Origin: Notospermus geniculatus
Taxonomy: Eukaryota > Nemertea > Pilidiophora > Heteronemertea > Lineidae
Direction of reading: 5' to 3'
DNA length: 64,000 nucleotides
Assembly: GCA_002633025.1 (NCBI GenBank)
Contig: NMRB01000098.1
Span: forward strand, 71,472 to 135,471
In this document: one piece after another, positions 11,878-23,957 of the stretch
Position numbering within the stretch: the stretch's first letter is position 1
Layout of the letters: the number at the start of each line of letters is the position of its first letter
Notes under the pieces: model-generated
What the model saw: the letters and a program-made list of their open reading frames with translations, nothing else
Database searches by the model: none
What the model was told of the DNA's origin: nothing
Position numbers and translations under genes: made by a program

Positions 11878-12285
11878 AGCAGCACATTGGCTGCCAACTC
11901 TGGCGTTCAGTGGAACGCTTCTGGACGCCTCTCGACGCCAGAGTTGGCTGCCAGTGGATCCTGGTGAGAGCACACCTGCCCAAACTTGGCGTTCAGTCGC
12001 ATCTTTTCGGGATATTGAGGCTGCCATTTTGAAATCATGTGACATCAAGACGCAAGCTGATTGGTCAAAGCCTCGCCGCCGACTCCAAGTAGTCTGGCTG
12101 CCATCGGTAGCACACTTGGCTGTTCACAGGCGTCCAAAATCAAACATGTTTGATATCTGGAGTTCAGTGGCGTCCAGCGGCGTTCTCCTGATTCCATTCG
12201 TAGCACATTGGGGATTTTTCTGGCGTTCGGGCATTGGCGTCGAAAAAATGCCTCTGGACGCCAAAGTTGGCGGCCAGTGTGCTGC
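11878..12285. mobile_element. Fold-back with GCTGCCAACTCTGGCG units
   Basis: Begins AGCAGCACATTGGCTGCC and ends GGCCAGTGTGCTGC, with several internal echoes of GGCGTTCAGTGG. Block 1 only. Confidence 0.55.
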
Positions 12286-12289
12286 ATGC

Positions 12290-12797
12290 TTAACCCTTTC
12301 GGTGCGCAGCCCGCTCCTGGGCGGTCCCGTGGGTTCGCCCTGATGTGCGCAACCCGCTCACGAGCGGTCTGGCACCATGCCAACTTCAGCATGTGGTGTT
12401 CACGGCTATAGTGGACAGATCTGACTCAAGCATAGTGGAGACATCTATGTGAAGCTTGTGGAACTAAATGTTTGGACGTTTTTGGAAGTTTCTCAGTTTT
12501 TGAGATGAAAAAGGGCTATAAATGTCAGGTTAGTGAGAGAGTGATCGAAGATTGTTGACATTACTTGAATTGGCAGTATTCCAAGAGTTGATTAAAGTGC
12601 TTTTTGCGGAATTTTGTCACTGAAAAAGGATGTTTTGAGCTGAAGTTTGTGTCTAACTGTCTAGCAGTGTATACTGACGTGTGTTTTATGCATGTACAGT
12701 GCACAGTGCGTGGTCAGAATGTGGGGGTCCATGGTGTACAGGGTGAAAAAAAGTATTCCACACACAACGCGAAAGTATTCCGCACTGAAAGGGTTAA
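12290..12797. mobile_element. TTAACCCTTTCGGTGCG inverted-repeat element
   Basis: Tips TTAACCCTTTCGGTGCG and CGCACTGAAAGGGTTAA. Block 1 only; block 2 (22821) is empty here. Confidence 0.6.
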
Positions 12798-13786
12798 GCT
12801 TAGTTACTGAATAAATTACCCAGTTTGTACAGGCCAATGTAATCAAGACACCTTGTTATTAAGGACATGTCTGTCCCAGTGGTGTCCTTGGTAAAGCGTG
12901 TCCATTGTAATGTATCAGGGTTTCCGCCAGAGGGGGGCAAGGGGGCAGGAGCCCCCCTTTCATGATCTAAAGGGGGGTCCCCCTTTAATATTGCCGAGCA
13001 GTGTCTTTAAATTGCCCTTATATTTTCATTCAAGAGATACAACAGTCCAACAAAGATCTGTACACAGGGGCCCGAACTTATAAAGGATGTCTATCTCTTA
13101 GACAAGTCTAACTCGCCAAGACAAGTGTAAAAATGACGCTGCAGCGTCACTCGCTGCAGCGGGGTTTTCGATGACGTCATCTCATCTCGGATCAAACTGT
13201 GACGGCACGCACACCACGTTTCAGGTCCTCTGGCCAATCAGAGATCGAAATGAATTTGGTCCGCTGCCATGATGTAGGCCTACCCGTATTTCGCGAAAAA
13301 TGACACGCACATTTGTCTGAAATCAATAACATTTAAATGGTCACGACCCGACAAGTTTACCAATTGTGAAATTTAGTAGGCCCAACTTTGAAAACAATAA
13401 CCCCTGCTCTTGGCTGCCGCGAAACACACAATCGCACTGTAAAGCCATGTACATCTACATCATATGTAGGCCTACACTGTAAATGACGCATGTTCAGTCC
13501 CAATATCATCAGTTTCTACATCGCCCTAACATATTTACAAAATTCAGAATTTTCAAAGGCGGTCTTCAAATTGACTCACAAGTCAATTTCTAGTTTACAT
13601 ATTGTAATTGATTATGCGCAGGAATTGGGCCAAACGGCCTACCGAACAGGTAAAATTACATCCACGTCATGAAATTTTGGGAGCCAGACGTTAGGGTTCA
13701 TAATATCTGGGAGTTTGTAGAATCGAGGTTTGTAAGAGCGAGGGAGCACTGTAATTCCTAACCCATTTACCCTATTATCCCTTCAG

Positions 13787-16700
13787 ATGCCATGGGTGAC
13801 GCCCCACGACCAGACACGGCGGACACAGCATTGCCCGAGATGGCCGAGAATGGCAAGGAGGAGGTGGAGAACGGTAGCGACGGAAAAAGTGATGAGAACA
13901 GTCCGGTGCCGTCCCCGGCCATGACAGACACAGATTCTGATGCCAATCCTGCTCAGATAAACACTGCTAGGTCGACCTTACAAAGGTACGCGACAGTGTG
14001 ACCATTTCCCAGGCAGGGTTCTACCGAGGAGTGAATGAGTGCCGGTCCAAACGGGGGTCTGGGGGCCCTCGCCCATAAAAATTTGAAATCTAGACTTCCT
14101 GAAATGCAATTTCAAGGCACCTGCGAGTCGAAATAGTGAGCTCATTTGGCATCAAAATGACCCCAATCCACTCTATGGCAACTTAGGCAACCCGCCGTTG
14201 TCATTGTCGTCGTTGGTCAGGACTGTGTCAGGAAGCCCCACCGGGAAGCACATTTGGTGAATGCAGGTCACGCCTGTGCCCTCCAGCATGGGCGCCAGGA
14301 TGACGTCATTGCAAGGCCTCTATATCGAGCACAAGTGCGCAGCATAATCATTTAGGGTCCGTAGGTTCGATTCTGGTAGGAAGCAATGTCTTTCACCTTG
14401 GAAACCCGATTTTCTATTGTATAATCATTTACAGCACAAATTCACTTTTCACACCACAGAATCGTGACGTTATGTGTGATGCTGTCGTGACGCGAAATCA
14501 TTCCGGCTGAAGACGCCGCCGCAAAAGTATGAATCAAACTTTTAAAGGATGTTGTAATGTCAACCAGGCATTCATTGGCAGTAAGACTGAAGTACATTGC
14601 ATACATTTGATATTTTGTACATTTTGCCGTTATAGTGTGATGCGTGGCGTTGGTGAACTCGACATGAATCGACCTGATACTCCCAAAGTGCCTGTTGATG
14701 AAAGTCGGCCGTATCTTCTGCTGGATCTGAGAGAAAAAGATGAATATGATGATTGTCATATCATAACAGGTTTGTCAAATATTGTTAAATATCTCGCAGT
14801 CCGGCACTGCTTGCATTCATATTTCTACTGGAAGGGGCCTTACTCAGGCGTGGATCCAAGGGGGGCGCCAGGTCTTTTCGTTTGACGGGCGCGAAAATGC
14901 ATGCGCCTTGCAAACAATAGAAATTCTATTGTTTGCGAGGCGCATGCGTTTTTGCGCCCATCAAATGGAAAGGCCTGGGGCGCACCTGCCGCACGCCCCC
15001 CTTTCGGCAAAAAATCTGTAAAATCGACCGTGAAATTCTGAAAATTTGGAACAAATCACTGAAATTCACTGCAGATTTCAATGTTTCTAGCACAGGGTGC
15101 CCCTCTTTCCCGAAATCCTGGATCCGTCCCTGCTTACTGGTCGTAAGACTATGATGAGAAGCCGTGGCTTTTAACAATGAGGAACATGCAAACGACTGCG
15201 ACAGGATTCATAACTGAGTCTGATGTCATGATTTTTCGTTTTCCAGCTTTGAGTTACCCTCATGCCATGCTGTCAAGATCAGTGAATTATGAAACCAAAG
15301 ACATGTTGACATATGTATCCTTTTCCAATCCCTTTTTGCGATGCCAATATAAAAGACGGGTGTCGATTTTGTGGCTCTCAAGTTACGTTAGCCGTTTTTG
15401 AATTCCTGCGCTGAATAAATTCACAATTATGAAGCCTGGTGTTCATTTCTGAAACAGGGAGGGAACTACCAAGTCCTGTTGCTCATGTACTCTCTTAACA
15501 CGTTGACTGCCGGCTACGATTATACTCGTAGTCGCTGATCTCCTCCCCATTGCCAGCTACGAGTATACTCGTAGTAGGGCTAAAGCATTTTCTGTTAATG
15601 TTGATAAGCCTGGCAATGACGAAGAGCCTTCCAATGGTCATACTGGCAGTGGGGATTGACCAGATGTATGTGAACACGCTAGAGGGCGTACAGCTACGAC
15701 TCATAGTTGGCAATATGAAATACCGTATATACTCGTGTATAGGTCGAGTTTTTTTTACCAATTTTTGGTCCTTGAAGTTAGGGGGTCGACCTATACACAG
15801 ATAATGTTTTCGGGACCAGAAATTTTTCAAGGTTCCCGTCGGCAAAACAGTTCTCCAGCCTTCCGCATGCCGCCGAGTGGCGCTAGTTTTATTCAGAAGT
15901 TGTATTCAAGGCAGGCATGTACTGATTTAATACTGCATTTATGGTATTCATGGAGTGAATAAACACAATAAAAGCATCATTTTCGTTGAATGAAATATAA
16001 TTATGTGTACTCACACAAGAATAAGACAAAGGGTACATTTTGAAAGTTAACTGACGGCAAAACAATGCAGAAGAGACAGAGTCCACGATCAGCTGACACT
16101 GCGATCTCCACTTCCGGTTACACAACGGCTAAGTCAGACGTGTTAAAAACAGTTATAATCCTCCCACAATTGAATACTGTTAACAGATATAGCCCAGCTA
16201 TTGTCCATGTAAAGAATTAGGTTGAGTACTGCAAACATCTTTGATGCAATAAGCAGTGATTTGGATCGTTACCCAGCGTGTCAACACAACCACGTGCCAT
16301 TGATCGTTGACAATGTGCCAGCAGGACGAGTGTCACGTGGTTTCTATGACCCGGAAATGGCGGCCTATGTTGTGTTTGCAAGCTGTGAGGAACAGCTGAC
16401 GAAGCCGAATGAGTGTTATTTGTTGATGTGTTTTAGGGATTTGGGGATTTTGACAGTCAATAGTCAGGGGGTCGACCTATATGTGGGGTATACAAAAAAT
16501 ACAATGATTTGAGGCCCCAAATACGGGGGTCGACTTATACACGACGTCAACTTATACACGAGTATATACGGTAACTTGAAATAGGCCTGGGGGTCATGGC
16601 AATGGCGGATGAAAATGATATTTTGGCCAGGGCAGTGAACGTGTTAATGGGTGACGTCCACTTGGAGCCTGAACCAAGTACTCCACTTTACATCTGAAGA

Positions 16701-19700
16701 AGCCAAGTGGAGTACTTGGGGAAACGTGTTTGAAGTTTTTTAGTGAACAAACATTTAAAAAACTTTTACAAACGAACTTTTATCGGAGTGATATTATCCA
16801 TAAAGACTAAAGAACTGTAGGTATCGTTTGGTGCGAGGTTGACCTACATAGTCAACCTCATACCCGGATTGTCTCTGATTGGTCAGTCTATAAATAGGAA
16901 TGATGGCATTTTGAATTTGAAATTTAGTTGAGCACAAGGCAGCATCGAATTCGAATGGAAGAATGCATGTGTGCGAGACTGTTTGACTTCGGAAATAGAA
17001 TTTGAAAAGGGACACCCTGCCAACTTCCTGGGCTCAAGGTAGAGATGGGGTATTATATTGTCCTCACCTCGCTTGGTGTGCTGCCCATTTTACACACGTC
17101 TCCAGTGGCTCCTAGCTCAAACTGTGTAAACTCCCTACGCAGTTGTGTACCGCACCCCCTTCGGTTTACCCGCTCTCCACAACTGCTTAACTTCGTAAAA
17201 TTCGCCGCGTTTGGTCAACAGATGGCGCTGAGAGAGTCAACCAATGAGAGCACCGAGCAACCGGTAACCAAGCTGGCCTGAGACACTTTTTCATTGGCCG
17301 AACGGTTCGTAGCCATGGTAGCACAAGAACATCCGTTGCCAACGGGCCAAAGAGTTCTGAAAGCAGCGTGCTGATAGGCTGTAAAACTCGCGCCAGGCCC
17401 TGACACCATCTGTTGACCAAACACGGCGAATTTTACGAAGTTAAGCAGTTGTGGAGAGCGGGTAAACCGAAGGGGGCGCGGTACGCAACTGCGTAGGGAG
17501 TTTAAAACTGTGAGGCATATGCTACTGTTTTCCTTGACCAATTCACAGAAAAATCAACAGGGAAAAGTCATTCTTGTTTATGACGAAGACGAGAAGATTG
17601 CACCGAAAGCTGCTACGACACTCGTTGAAAGAGGATATGATAACTTATTTATGCTTTCTGGTGGTAAGTCATAACCTTTCAGTTTTTTCGCAGAAGTTGG
17701 CTCACAACGGGCAACTCAACTGCGAGCAGTTGTTTGTGTCATTGGTCTGAGCGTAAGCCGACAGGACACAAACAATGGTGAATTGCCCATTGCAGGGCTG
17801 CTTACCCATACGGATTGGCCGTATTTAGTACGGAAAAAAATCTATAATACGGGAATACGGATCTTACTGCTCACAGTACGGATTTATTTTCACCTAAAAT
17901 ACAGGATTTTTTTCTGTGGAATACGGCTATTTATGTTCAAATTTTCTCTTTCAACGTCTCCAATCCATCCACAAAACCTTTCCCAGACGTTTCTGGCTCT
18001 TTGTGGGGTTTTCTGTATTGGAACAAGGACATGCCCGACTGCCAGACGCAGTGAATCAGACCGATATGTGGTGTCTCAGATTTGATCATCTGAGCACCTT
18101 ACTGAGCAGATCAGCTCTGCCTGGAGTGTTGGGTTAGGACAGTCACCATTAAGGTGGGAAATTCAAACTCTCATTGAGATAACAGTATTTGTGTGGTGTA
18201 GAACAAATACTGACATCAGTCATCTGGTGTTTACAAAGGATAGACATTAGCTATTGTGGCAATAAAGGCCTATCCTGTTTAACCCCTTCTGATCCTACAC
18301 GAGCTGGATATAGACTTGTTGCTTTTAATCCCTTGTTACCGAAAACTATGGACTAAAACAAACATTTTGGGGGGAAATTTTACATTAAAAAAACTCAAAA
18401 ATACAGGAAATCGTGGCAAAATACAGGAAAATCCTTGTCTAAATACAGGAAAAAAAATAAGGGGGTAAGCAGCTCTGCCATCGTGAGCCAACTTCTGCGA
18501 AAAAAATGTCAAGCGGAGGAGCGCCTTTAAGGTGCCGCTCCACATGACAGTTTTCTGTCGAAAGTTTGCTGTCAGATAGTAACTGTCCAAAGACTATCCC
18601 GTGGAAGTTGTTCAGCTAGTGACTGTATGACAGCAATTTTGCTGTCATAAGTCTGACAGTATGACAGCAATATTGCTGTCATACAATCACTAGCTGAACA
18701 ACTTCCACGGTGTAGTCTTTGAGAGTGCTGGAGAGTGGTCACTCCCGTCAAAAACTAAAGCCTGCTTTTATTCACAATTCAACTTGTCTCTTTTGAGCAA
18801 GCATTCATGCGCAGACCCCTAGGCCTAGCAGAAAAGTGCAAGTTTGCCCACTGGTGCTTGTTTGCTGTAGATTTTGTCCTGCATCTTGTACAGCCAGTGA
18901 AAATGGATGGTACACTGTACTTCCTGTATTTATGCCCCCGCTCAACGAAGTTGAGATGGGGGCATTATGTTCTTAGTGGGTTTCCGTTGTCCGCTGTGTC
19001 CGCATCCGCCGCCGCACTATATTCCGGACTATAACTCAAGAACTGGTTGCCCGATTTATCTCATATTTGTATGGTGTAATGGGGGCGATCGGGGGAGGTT
19101 CCCTATCGATTTTGGTTGCAACCCAATATTCAATATGGCCACTAGGAAGACATCTTGGTTTTAGCATTCCGGACCGTAACTCAAGAACGGGTTGCCCGAT
19201 TTATCTCATATTTGCATGGTGTAATGGGGTGGATCGGGCAAGGTTCCCTATCGATTTTGGTTGTGACTCGATATTCAATATGGCCACCAGGAAGACATCT
19301 TAGATTTTCCATTCCGAACTGTAAACTAACCATGCTAACACAAGTTATACATGTACATGTATATTCCAGCTAGTTAAAGTGTCTTTATGAATAAGGTCCC
19401 TGCATGGTGGCCTCGTTGACTTCATAATTGTTTAAGTGTCACGAGTGCTTTGTCAATTTCGGCCACAATCTCATATTCATACCTACATGTACCAGTATAT
19501 ACCTGTACCTGCGCAATCAACATCTTAACACAACGTATGCACGAGAGCGCAGCATAGTTGCAATCGCCCCCATTGCGTTATATCTAGTTGTCATTGAACA
19601 TGAGTTTTGAAATCCACTTTTCAGGCATGAAGGTAGCCAACAAACTCTTCCCCTCCGGCCTTATCACCGGCACCGTCCCTGCTAGCATTTCTCCCCTCAA

Positions 19701-20767
19701 GAAAGGAGAGATCAGAGTGAGGGCATCGCAGGAAGAATTCTCACCTTTTGACCTGGATAAACTAAATGATCAGTTATATACGGCACTGGATGATAGAAGT
19801 TGTGGAAGTAAGTTCACATTTTTAGCTCACCTGGGCATCTTCCATAAAGTGACTTTAAGCTAATGGTACCATTAACTTCAATGCATTTTCCATTTGGTTA
19901 AAGGAACCGTTAGATTAAAGTCATCTTTTGAAATGGGCCCCTGGGGCCTGTTTCATAAAGTGACTTTAAGCTAATGGTACCATTAACTCGAGTTAATGGT
20001 ACCATTAGCTTAAAGTCACTATATGAAACAGGCCCATGTGTTTCTTCCATAAAGTGACTTTAAGCTAATGGTACCTTTAACCAAATGGATGATGCATTGA
20101 AGTTATTGGTACCATTAGCTTAAAGTCATTTTATGAAACGCGCCCCTGGTTGTTAATGTTAGGTCCTGGGTCCAGCAGTGTGCACCGTTTGCCAGCGCAT
20201 TAATTTATTGGAATTTGTCGTCGGCAATCTCTTTCCACTATCCCAATCAAATTGCCTCTATTTGTCATGTGATGCCGATAAAATCCTGCCAAATTCACGG
20301 CGCAGGCAGGAGCGGATCCAGAATCATGGGAAAGAGGGGGCACAGCCCGCCCACATCGTGGAAAAACCTCGGTCAAATTTTAACATCTTTTCAAAATTTC
20401 CCGGTCAATTTTAAAGATTTTCCACAAAATAGAGGGCGCACGGGCCGGGTGTGCTCCCCCCGGATCCGCGCCTGGCAGGTGTTTATTCTTTGTTTCTTGC
20501 AGCCTCGTGATCACAGAGCAGCGCAATCATTTAGAAGCTGCGTGGTCGTAAGGTTTCGCGTATTACGGCTGCGGCTAAGATCGCGCAGTCGCTAAAGCTC
20601 TGTCTGCACCTAGCTTAAGACACTGACAGTCGCTTTTCTTTGTCGTTACAGGCCGTTTGAGCAAAGCGTCCACTGCTGCCAGCCGCACGGCATCCCAGAT
20701 GACCAGCAGGAGTGTCAGCTCCGTGGCATCGTCCAGCACCGTGTCGGGAAGACCACCGTTCAAATGA
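13787..20767 (+). CDS. CEP41: CEP41 copy 2, same six 3' exons
   Basis: Exons 13787-13985, 14636-14769, 15247-15314, 17549-17663, 19625-19807 and 20652-20767 (stop 20765-20767) have exactly the same lengths and phases as those of copy 1 at 503-8646. By eye I count 18 differences in 815 coding bases: 15 synonymous and three conservative (Glu to Asp in the first rhodanese exon, Val to Ile after LKKGE, Thr to Ser four residues before GRPPFK). No stop or frameshift is visible, so this copy is under the same constraint. No 5' exon is seen between 12918 and 13787, so if this is a true second gene it lacks its start here. The alternative is the other allele of the same gene placed in tandem by the assembler. 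Introns differ from copy 1 by whole transposon insertions. Confidence 0.88.
14844..15134. repeat. GGATCC-tipped repeat (CEP41 copy 2 intron)
   Basis: Starts GCGTGGATCCAAGGGGGGCG and ends CCTGGATCCGTCCCTGC; contains a nested palindrome of TTCTATTGTTTGC-type arms. Relatives: 8187-8352, 20305-20474, 30245-30417 and 62225-62394. Confidence 0.55.
15495..16647. mobile_element. Inverted-repeat element with a second element nested inside
   Basis: Outer tips TTAACACGTTGACTG and GAACGTGTTAA, with CTACGAGTATACTCGTAG near the left. The inner element 15721-16573 has tips TACCGTATATACTCGTG and CACGAGTATATACGGTA. A copy of the outer element without the inner one is at 23089-23370. Confidence 0.65.
17127..17504. 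mobile_element. 378 bp hAT-like MITE
   Basis: Terminal inverted repeats start TAAACTCCCTACGCAG and extend about 90 bases. An 8 bp duplication AAACTGTG lies at 17119-17126 and 17505-17512. The equivalent intron in CEP41 copy 1 (near 4158) has a single AAGCTGTG and no insert. An 8 bp duplication is the hallmark of the hAT superfamily. Confidence 0.8.
17690..18500. mobile_element. Nested inverted-repeat elements in CEP41 copy 2
   Basis: Outer arms CGCAGAAGTTGGCTCAC and complement. An inner element tipped GCTGCTTACCC lies at 17797-18476. A further palindrome with CTGTCATA arms follows at 18588-18721. Confidence 0.55.
18936..19378 (+). mobile_element. Helentron-like element with 145 bp repeat
   Basis: The start hairpin is built from TGCCCCC and GGGGGCA. 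Two units are spaced exactly 145 bp apart (CCCGATTTATCTCATATTTG at 19050 and 19195). The element ends with the palindrome ACATGTACATGT and then CTAGTT. It sits in the fifth listed intron of CEP41 copy 2 only. Confidence 0.55.
19838..20147. repeat. Three palindromic TTTCATAAAGTGAC units (CEP41 copy 2)
   Basis: Counterpart of 7695-8030. The middle unit is shortened to a near-perfect palindrome around ACTCGAGT. Confidence 0.7.
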
Positions 20768-21342
20768 TCACAGATAATATCGGCATGTCTACCAACTATC
20801 AAAGGTTTCGGTCCAAAGATATCAAAAGTTGTAAGATGGCGTTTTATCTGCTGGGTAAGAGAGGAATTCAGAGTTGTGTGCGGCATTTATTGCGAATGGA
20901 TTCAGGGTTCTCCACAGGGTTTGAAACAGACCGGGCGCTGGTGACGTCACACGGTTACTGATATCGGAAGCCACTGCTGCACGTGCGTCCTCAGCGGCGG
21001 GTCTGGGGGCCTCACCCAGAAAAATTCGAAATCTAGAAGCCCCGAAATGCGATTTCCCAGCATGTCGGAACACAAATCTAGCTCCTCTCGGTGCTTGTGA
21101 AACCTCAGTGTTATTTATTTAAAGTAAATAATTTTGACCGGGTGGCAATTTTTTTTGACCGGGCGGCGGATTTTTAGACCGGGCACTGAGGTCAATCCTG
21201 CGTTTTGGAACGGGCGCCGGGCCCGTTCTGTTACACTAGTGGAGAACCCTGTAGGATGGCGTTTTATCTGTGCTGGGTAAGAGAGAAATTCAGAATTGTG
21301 TGTGGCATTTATTGCGAATGGATTCAATTTGAGGAAATAATG

Positions 21343-22250
21343 CATGGGCTAGGGGGGTTCCCGTGTGCATAAGATGTACCCTAAGTTACTCTACTGTTTC
21401 TGAGAGGGGAGTATCCATATTATAAGAAAATCTTTGGTAGACTTTCTCAAACCCGGCAGCAAGTGAGAAAGAGACCCTTAAAGTTAGGGTACTGGAAATA
21501 AAAAGGGGTCAAAAATATGATGTCATCAGATCATATCAATATTGGTGTCAAAATGTAGGTCTGCGAGTGTACTTCAAGAAAATATGTGCCCCAAAGTCAG
21601 ATTTGGCCCGTGAGCCCCTACAAAAGGGGTTAAAAAAGGGAAAAATCCAACTTCGACCCCTTGCCATTGGCTTCAGGGGCAACTTCAGCCAATAAAAGTT
21701 GATCAGTTACACTCAGATAAGTAATACCTTCATTTTGATACCCATCTTGACATGGTTACTTTGGCCCAAAGTCCTTAAGGGCCAAAACAGGTAAAAAAAG
21801 GGTCGAAAAAAGGGTCTGTGTATACCCGAATAGATCGTGGTGTCAAGATGGGTATCAAAATGTAGGTATTACTTATCTGAGTGGAACTGATCAAATTTTA
21901 TCGGCTGAAATTGCCTCTGAAGCCAATGGCAAGGGGTCAAAGTTGGGATTTTCCCTTTTTAGCCCCTTCTGTAGGGGAACAAGGGCCTGATCTGGCCTTG
22001 GGATGCATATTTCCTTGAAGTACACTCGCAGACCTACATTTTGACACCAATATTGATATGATCTGATGACATCATATTTTTGACCCCTTTTTATTTCCAG
22101 TACCCTAACTTTAAGGGTCTCTTTCTCACTTGCTGCCGGGTTTGAGAAAGTCTACCCAAGATTTTCTTATAATATGGATACTCTCCTCTCAGAAACAGTA
22201 GAGTAACTTAGGGTACATCTTATGCACACGGGAACCCCCCTAGCCCATGG
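21343..22250. mobile_element. 0.9 kb fold-back element
   Basis: Arms of about 430 bp are inverted copies; tips read CATGGGCTAGGGGGGTTCCC and its complement. CEP41 block 1 lacks it (uninterrupted GGGGAAATGGGGTC near 9704). The target duplication is not clear. No coding potential. Confidence 0.75.
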
Positions 22251-22340
22251 ACTAAAATGGGGTCAATTCGCTGTTAGTTGATCTCTCACTGTGTTGACAA
22301 ATTGAGGCGATGCTGGTTCCGGCATCTTCAGTTTAATTTC

Positions 22341-22575
22341 AATAGACTCTATCACTCCAATACAGCGCAGCACCTGACGGGTAGCTGGCTAGGCCTTCAG
22401 CGTCACGACGTCCCGTGCCCCATTCTGAACGCCATGAAGTCACTCGAAAAACCTCCAGTTGTTTCAGCGATCATGACGTCGCCTCAAGTCAAGATGTCAT
22501 GGAATGAGTACGGGACGTCGTGACGCTGTAGTTACCCGTCAGGTGCTGCGCTCTTTTGGAGTGATATCGTCTATT
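22341..22575. mobile_element. Solo inverted-repeat element, TAGACTCTATCACTCC
   Basis: Same outer family as 25427-26037. Contains GTCACGACGTCCCG and its complement. Block 2 only. Confidence 0.6.
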
Positions 22576-22683
22576 TTATGCGCGCGTACATGTAGTTGGA
22601 GGGTGGAGCGATGCGATGTCACAACCCTTGGTAGTCAAGATGCCTCTGCTAGGCAGACACCTCTCTTTTATTTTTAAATGACC

Positions 22684-22796
22684 TGGGGCCCGTTTCATAA
22701 AGTGACTTTAAGCTAATGGTACCTTTAACCAAATGGAAAATTCATTGAAGTTAATGGTACCGTTAACTTAAAGTCACTTTATGAAACAGGCCCCTG
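22684..22796. mobile_element. Solo palindromic TTTCATAAAGTGAC unit
   Basis: One copy of the unit found at 7695-8030, present only in block 2; block 1 (11845) reads straight across. Confidence 0.65.
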
Positions 22797-23088
22797 GGCC
22801 CATATTCATAAAACCTTGCTGAGCTTAGTTACTTACTTAATTACCCAGGTCGTACAGGCCAACTGGGAACCAACTAAACTAGAAGGTTTTATGAATTTGG
22901 ACCCTGACTTAGGAACTTTCATTCAATTAGACCTCTGTGATCAAGACACCTTGCTATTAAGGACAGCATTTGTCTGTTCCAGTGGTGTCCTTGGTAAAGA
23001 GGGTCCATTGTAATGTACATAACCTGGTATCAGTTACATAGGCTGCAATCACATAGAGCTACACGCTACATGTACATGGACTACCCGG

Positions 23089-23370
23089 TTAGCACGTTGA
23101 CTGCGAGCTACGATTATACTCGTAGTCGCTGATCTCCTCCCCATTATTGCCAGCTACGAGTATACTTGTAGTAGGGCTAATGCATTTTATATTAATGTTG
23201 ATAAGCTTGGCAATGACGCGAAGATCATACTGGCAGTGGGGATTGACCAGATGTATGGGAACATGCTATGACTGGTAGTTGGCAATATGAAATAACTTGA
23301 AAATAGACCTGGGGGTCATGGCAATGGCGGATGAAAATGATATTTTGGCCATGGCAGCGAATGTATTAAC
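23089..23370. mobile_element. Uninterrupted copy of the outer element
   Basis: Matches 15495-15720 plus 16574-16647 and so shows the empty site of the inner element. Confidence 0.6.
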
Positions 23371-23453
23371 AATGGTTTCACGGTCACGGGCCCTTTGTGA
23401 AGCCATTGTTAGCCGGCATGTCCATGTACCTTGTAGCTCTATGTGATTGCAGC

Positions 23454-23595
23454 CTTAGGCTACAGATACACCGAATGCGAATTCGCGCGTGCGATTTATG
23501 CTTTGAAAGCCTTTGTTTGCGTGCAGTGCGGCGGAAAATAACAAAGACTTTGACGCGCGCGTCAACGCATCGCGTTCGGTGTATCCCTAGCCTTA
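23454..23595. mobile_element. Short inverted-repeat element, relative of 43438
   Basis: Tips CTTAGGCTACAGATACACC-like and complement; core GCGGAAAATAACAAAG is shared with 43438-43581. Confidence 0.5.
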
Positions 23596-23957
23596 CACAA
23601 TCACTCACTGCCAATTTCTTCAAATTTGCAATGATGTGAATGTTATATGAAGTGAGATGAGATTTTTAAAAAGTTGAAGAATTGTGTTCGGGACACTGTT
23701 TGCTGCACAGACTGGTGATATCATGGTTGTTTTAATTCTTGTTATGAATGAATGAATCTCTATGTTGCCTTAAATACTGACACTGTCTTCCAATGTTCAC
23801 TGAAAAAATTGAGGCAGGCATTCTAGATTGGTACCACGATCCTCCGCTAGGCGGATTTAGGAGGATAGGTAGCCTAAAGAATACCTGCTGGTCCATCAAC
23901 CGGGTACTTGCCTGCAAGGGAATTCCAGGTGGTCATGAAGTGATAAATGGATTATAA

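Larger units (their letters stand above)
305..12917. repeat. Tandem block, unit 1 (CEP41 and 3' flank)
   Basis: This block aligns in the same orientation with 13590-23014. Colinear anchors include the intron sequence before the first exon, all six exons, the 3' flank (GTCACAACCCTTGG at 10498 and 22618) and the stretch with CCAGTGGTGTCCTTGG near 12877 and 22979. Between anchors each copy carries private transposons. Unit 1 only: elements at 3500-4000, 5074-5231, 5624-7410, 9207-9683, 9752-9910, 10560-11830, 11878-12285 and 12290-12797. The 12918-13589 spacer between the units aligns with neither flank as far as I can see. Confidence 0.85.
13590..23014. repeat. Tandem block, unit 2 (CEP41 and 3' flank)
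   Basis: Second copy of the block at 305-12917, starting at the shared TTTACATATTGTAATTG. Private insertions here are 14844-15134, 15495-16647, 17127-17504, 17690-18500, 18936-19378, 21343-22250, 22341-22575 and 22684-22796. Because unit 1 is empty at several of these places, the pair gives direct before/after views of insertions. Confidence 0.85.

Noticed and set aside
16222-16512. Transposase remnant inside the 15721-16573 element
   Set aside because: The 96-residue translation shows no DDE, zinc-finger or other motif that I can name.
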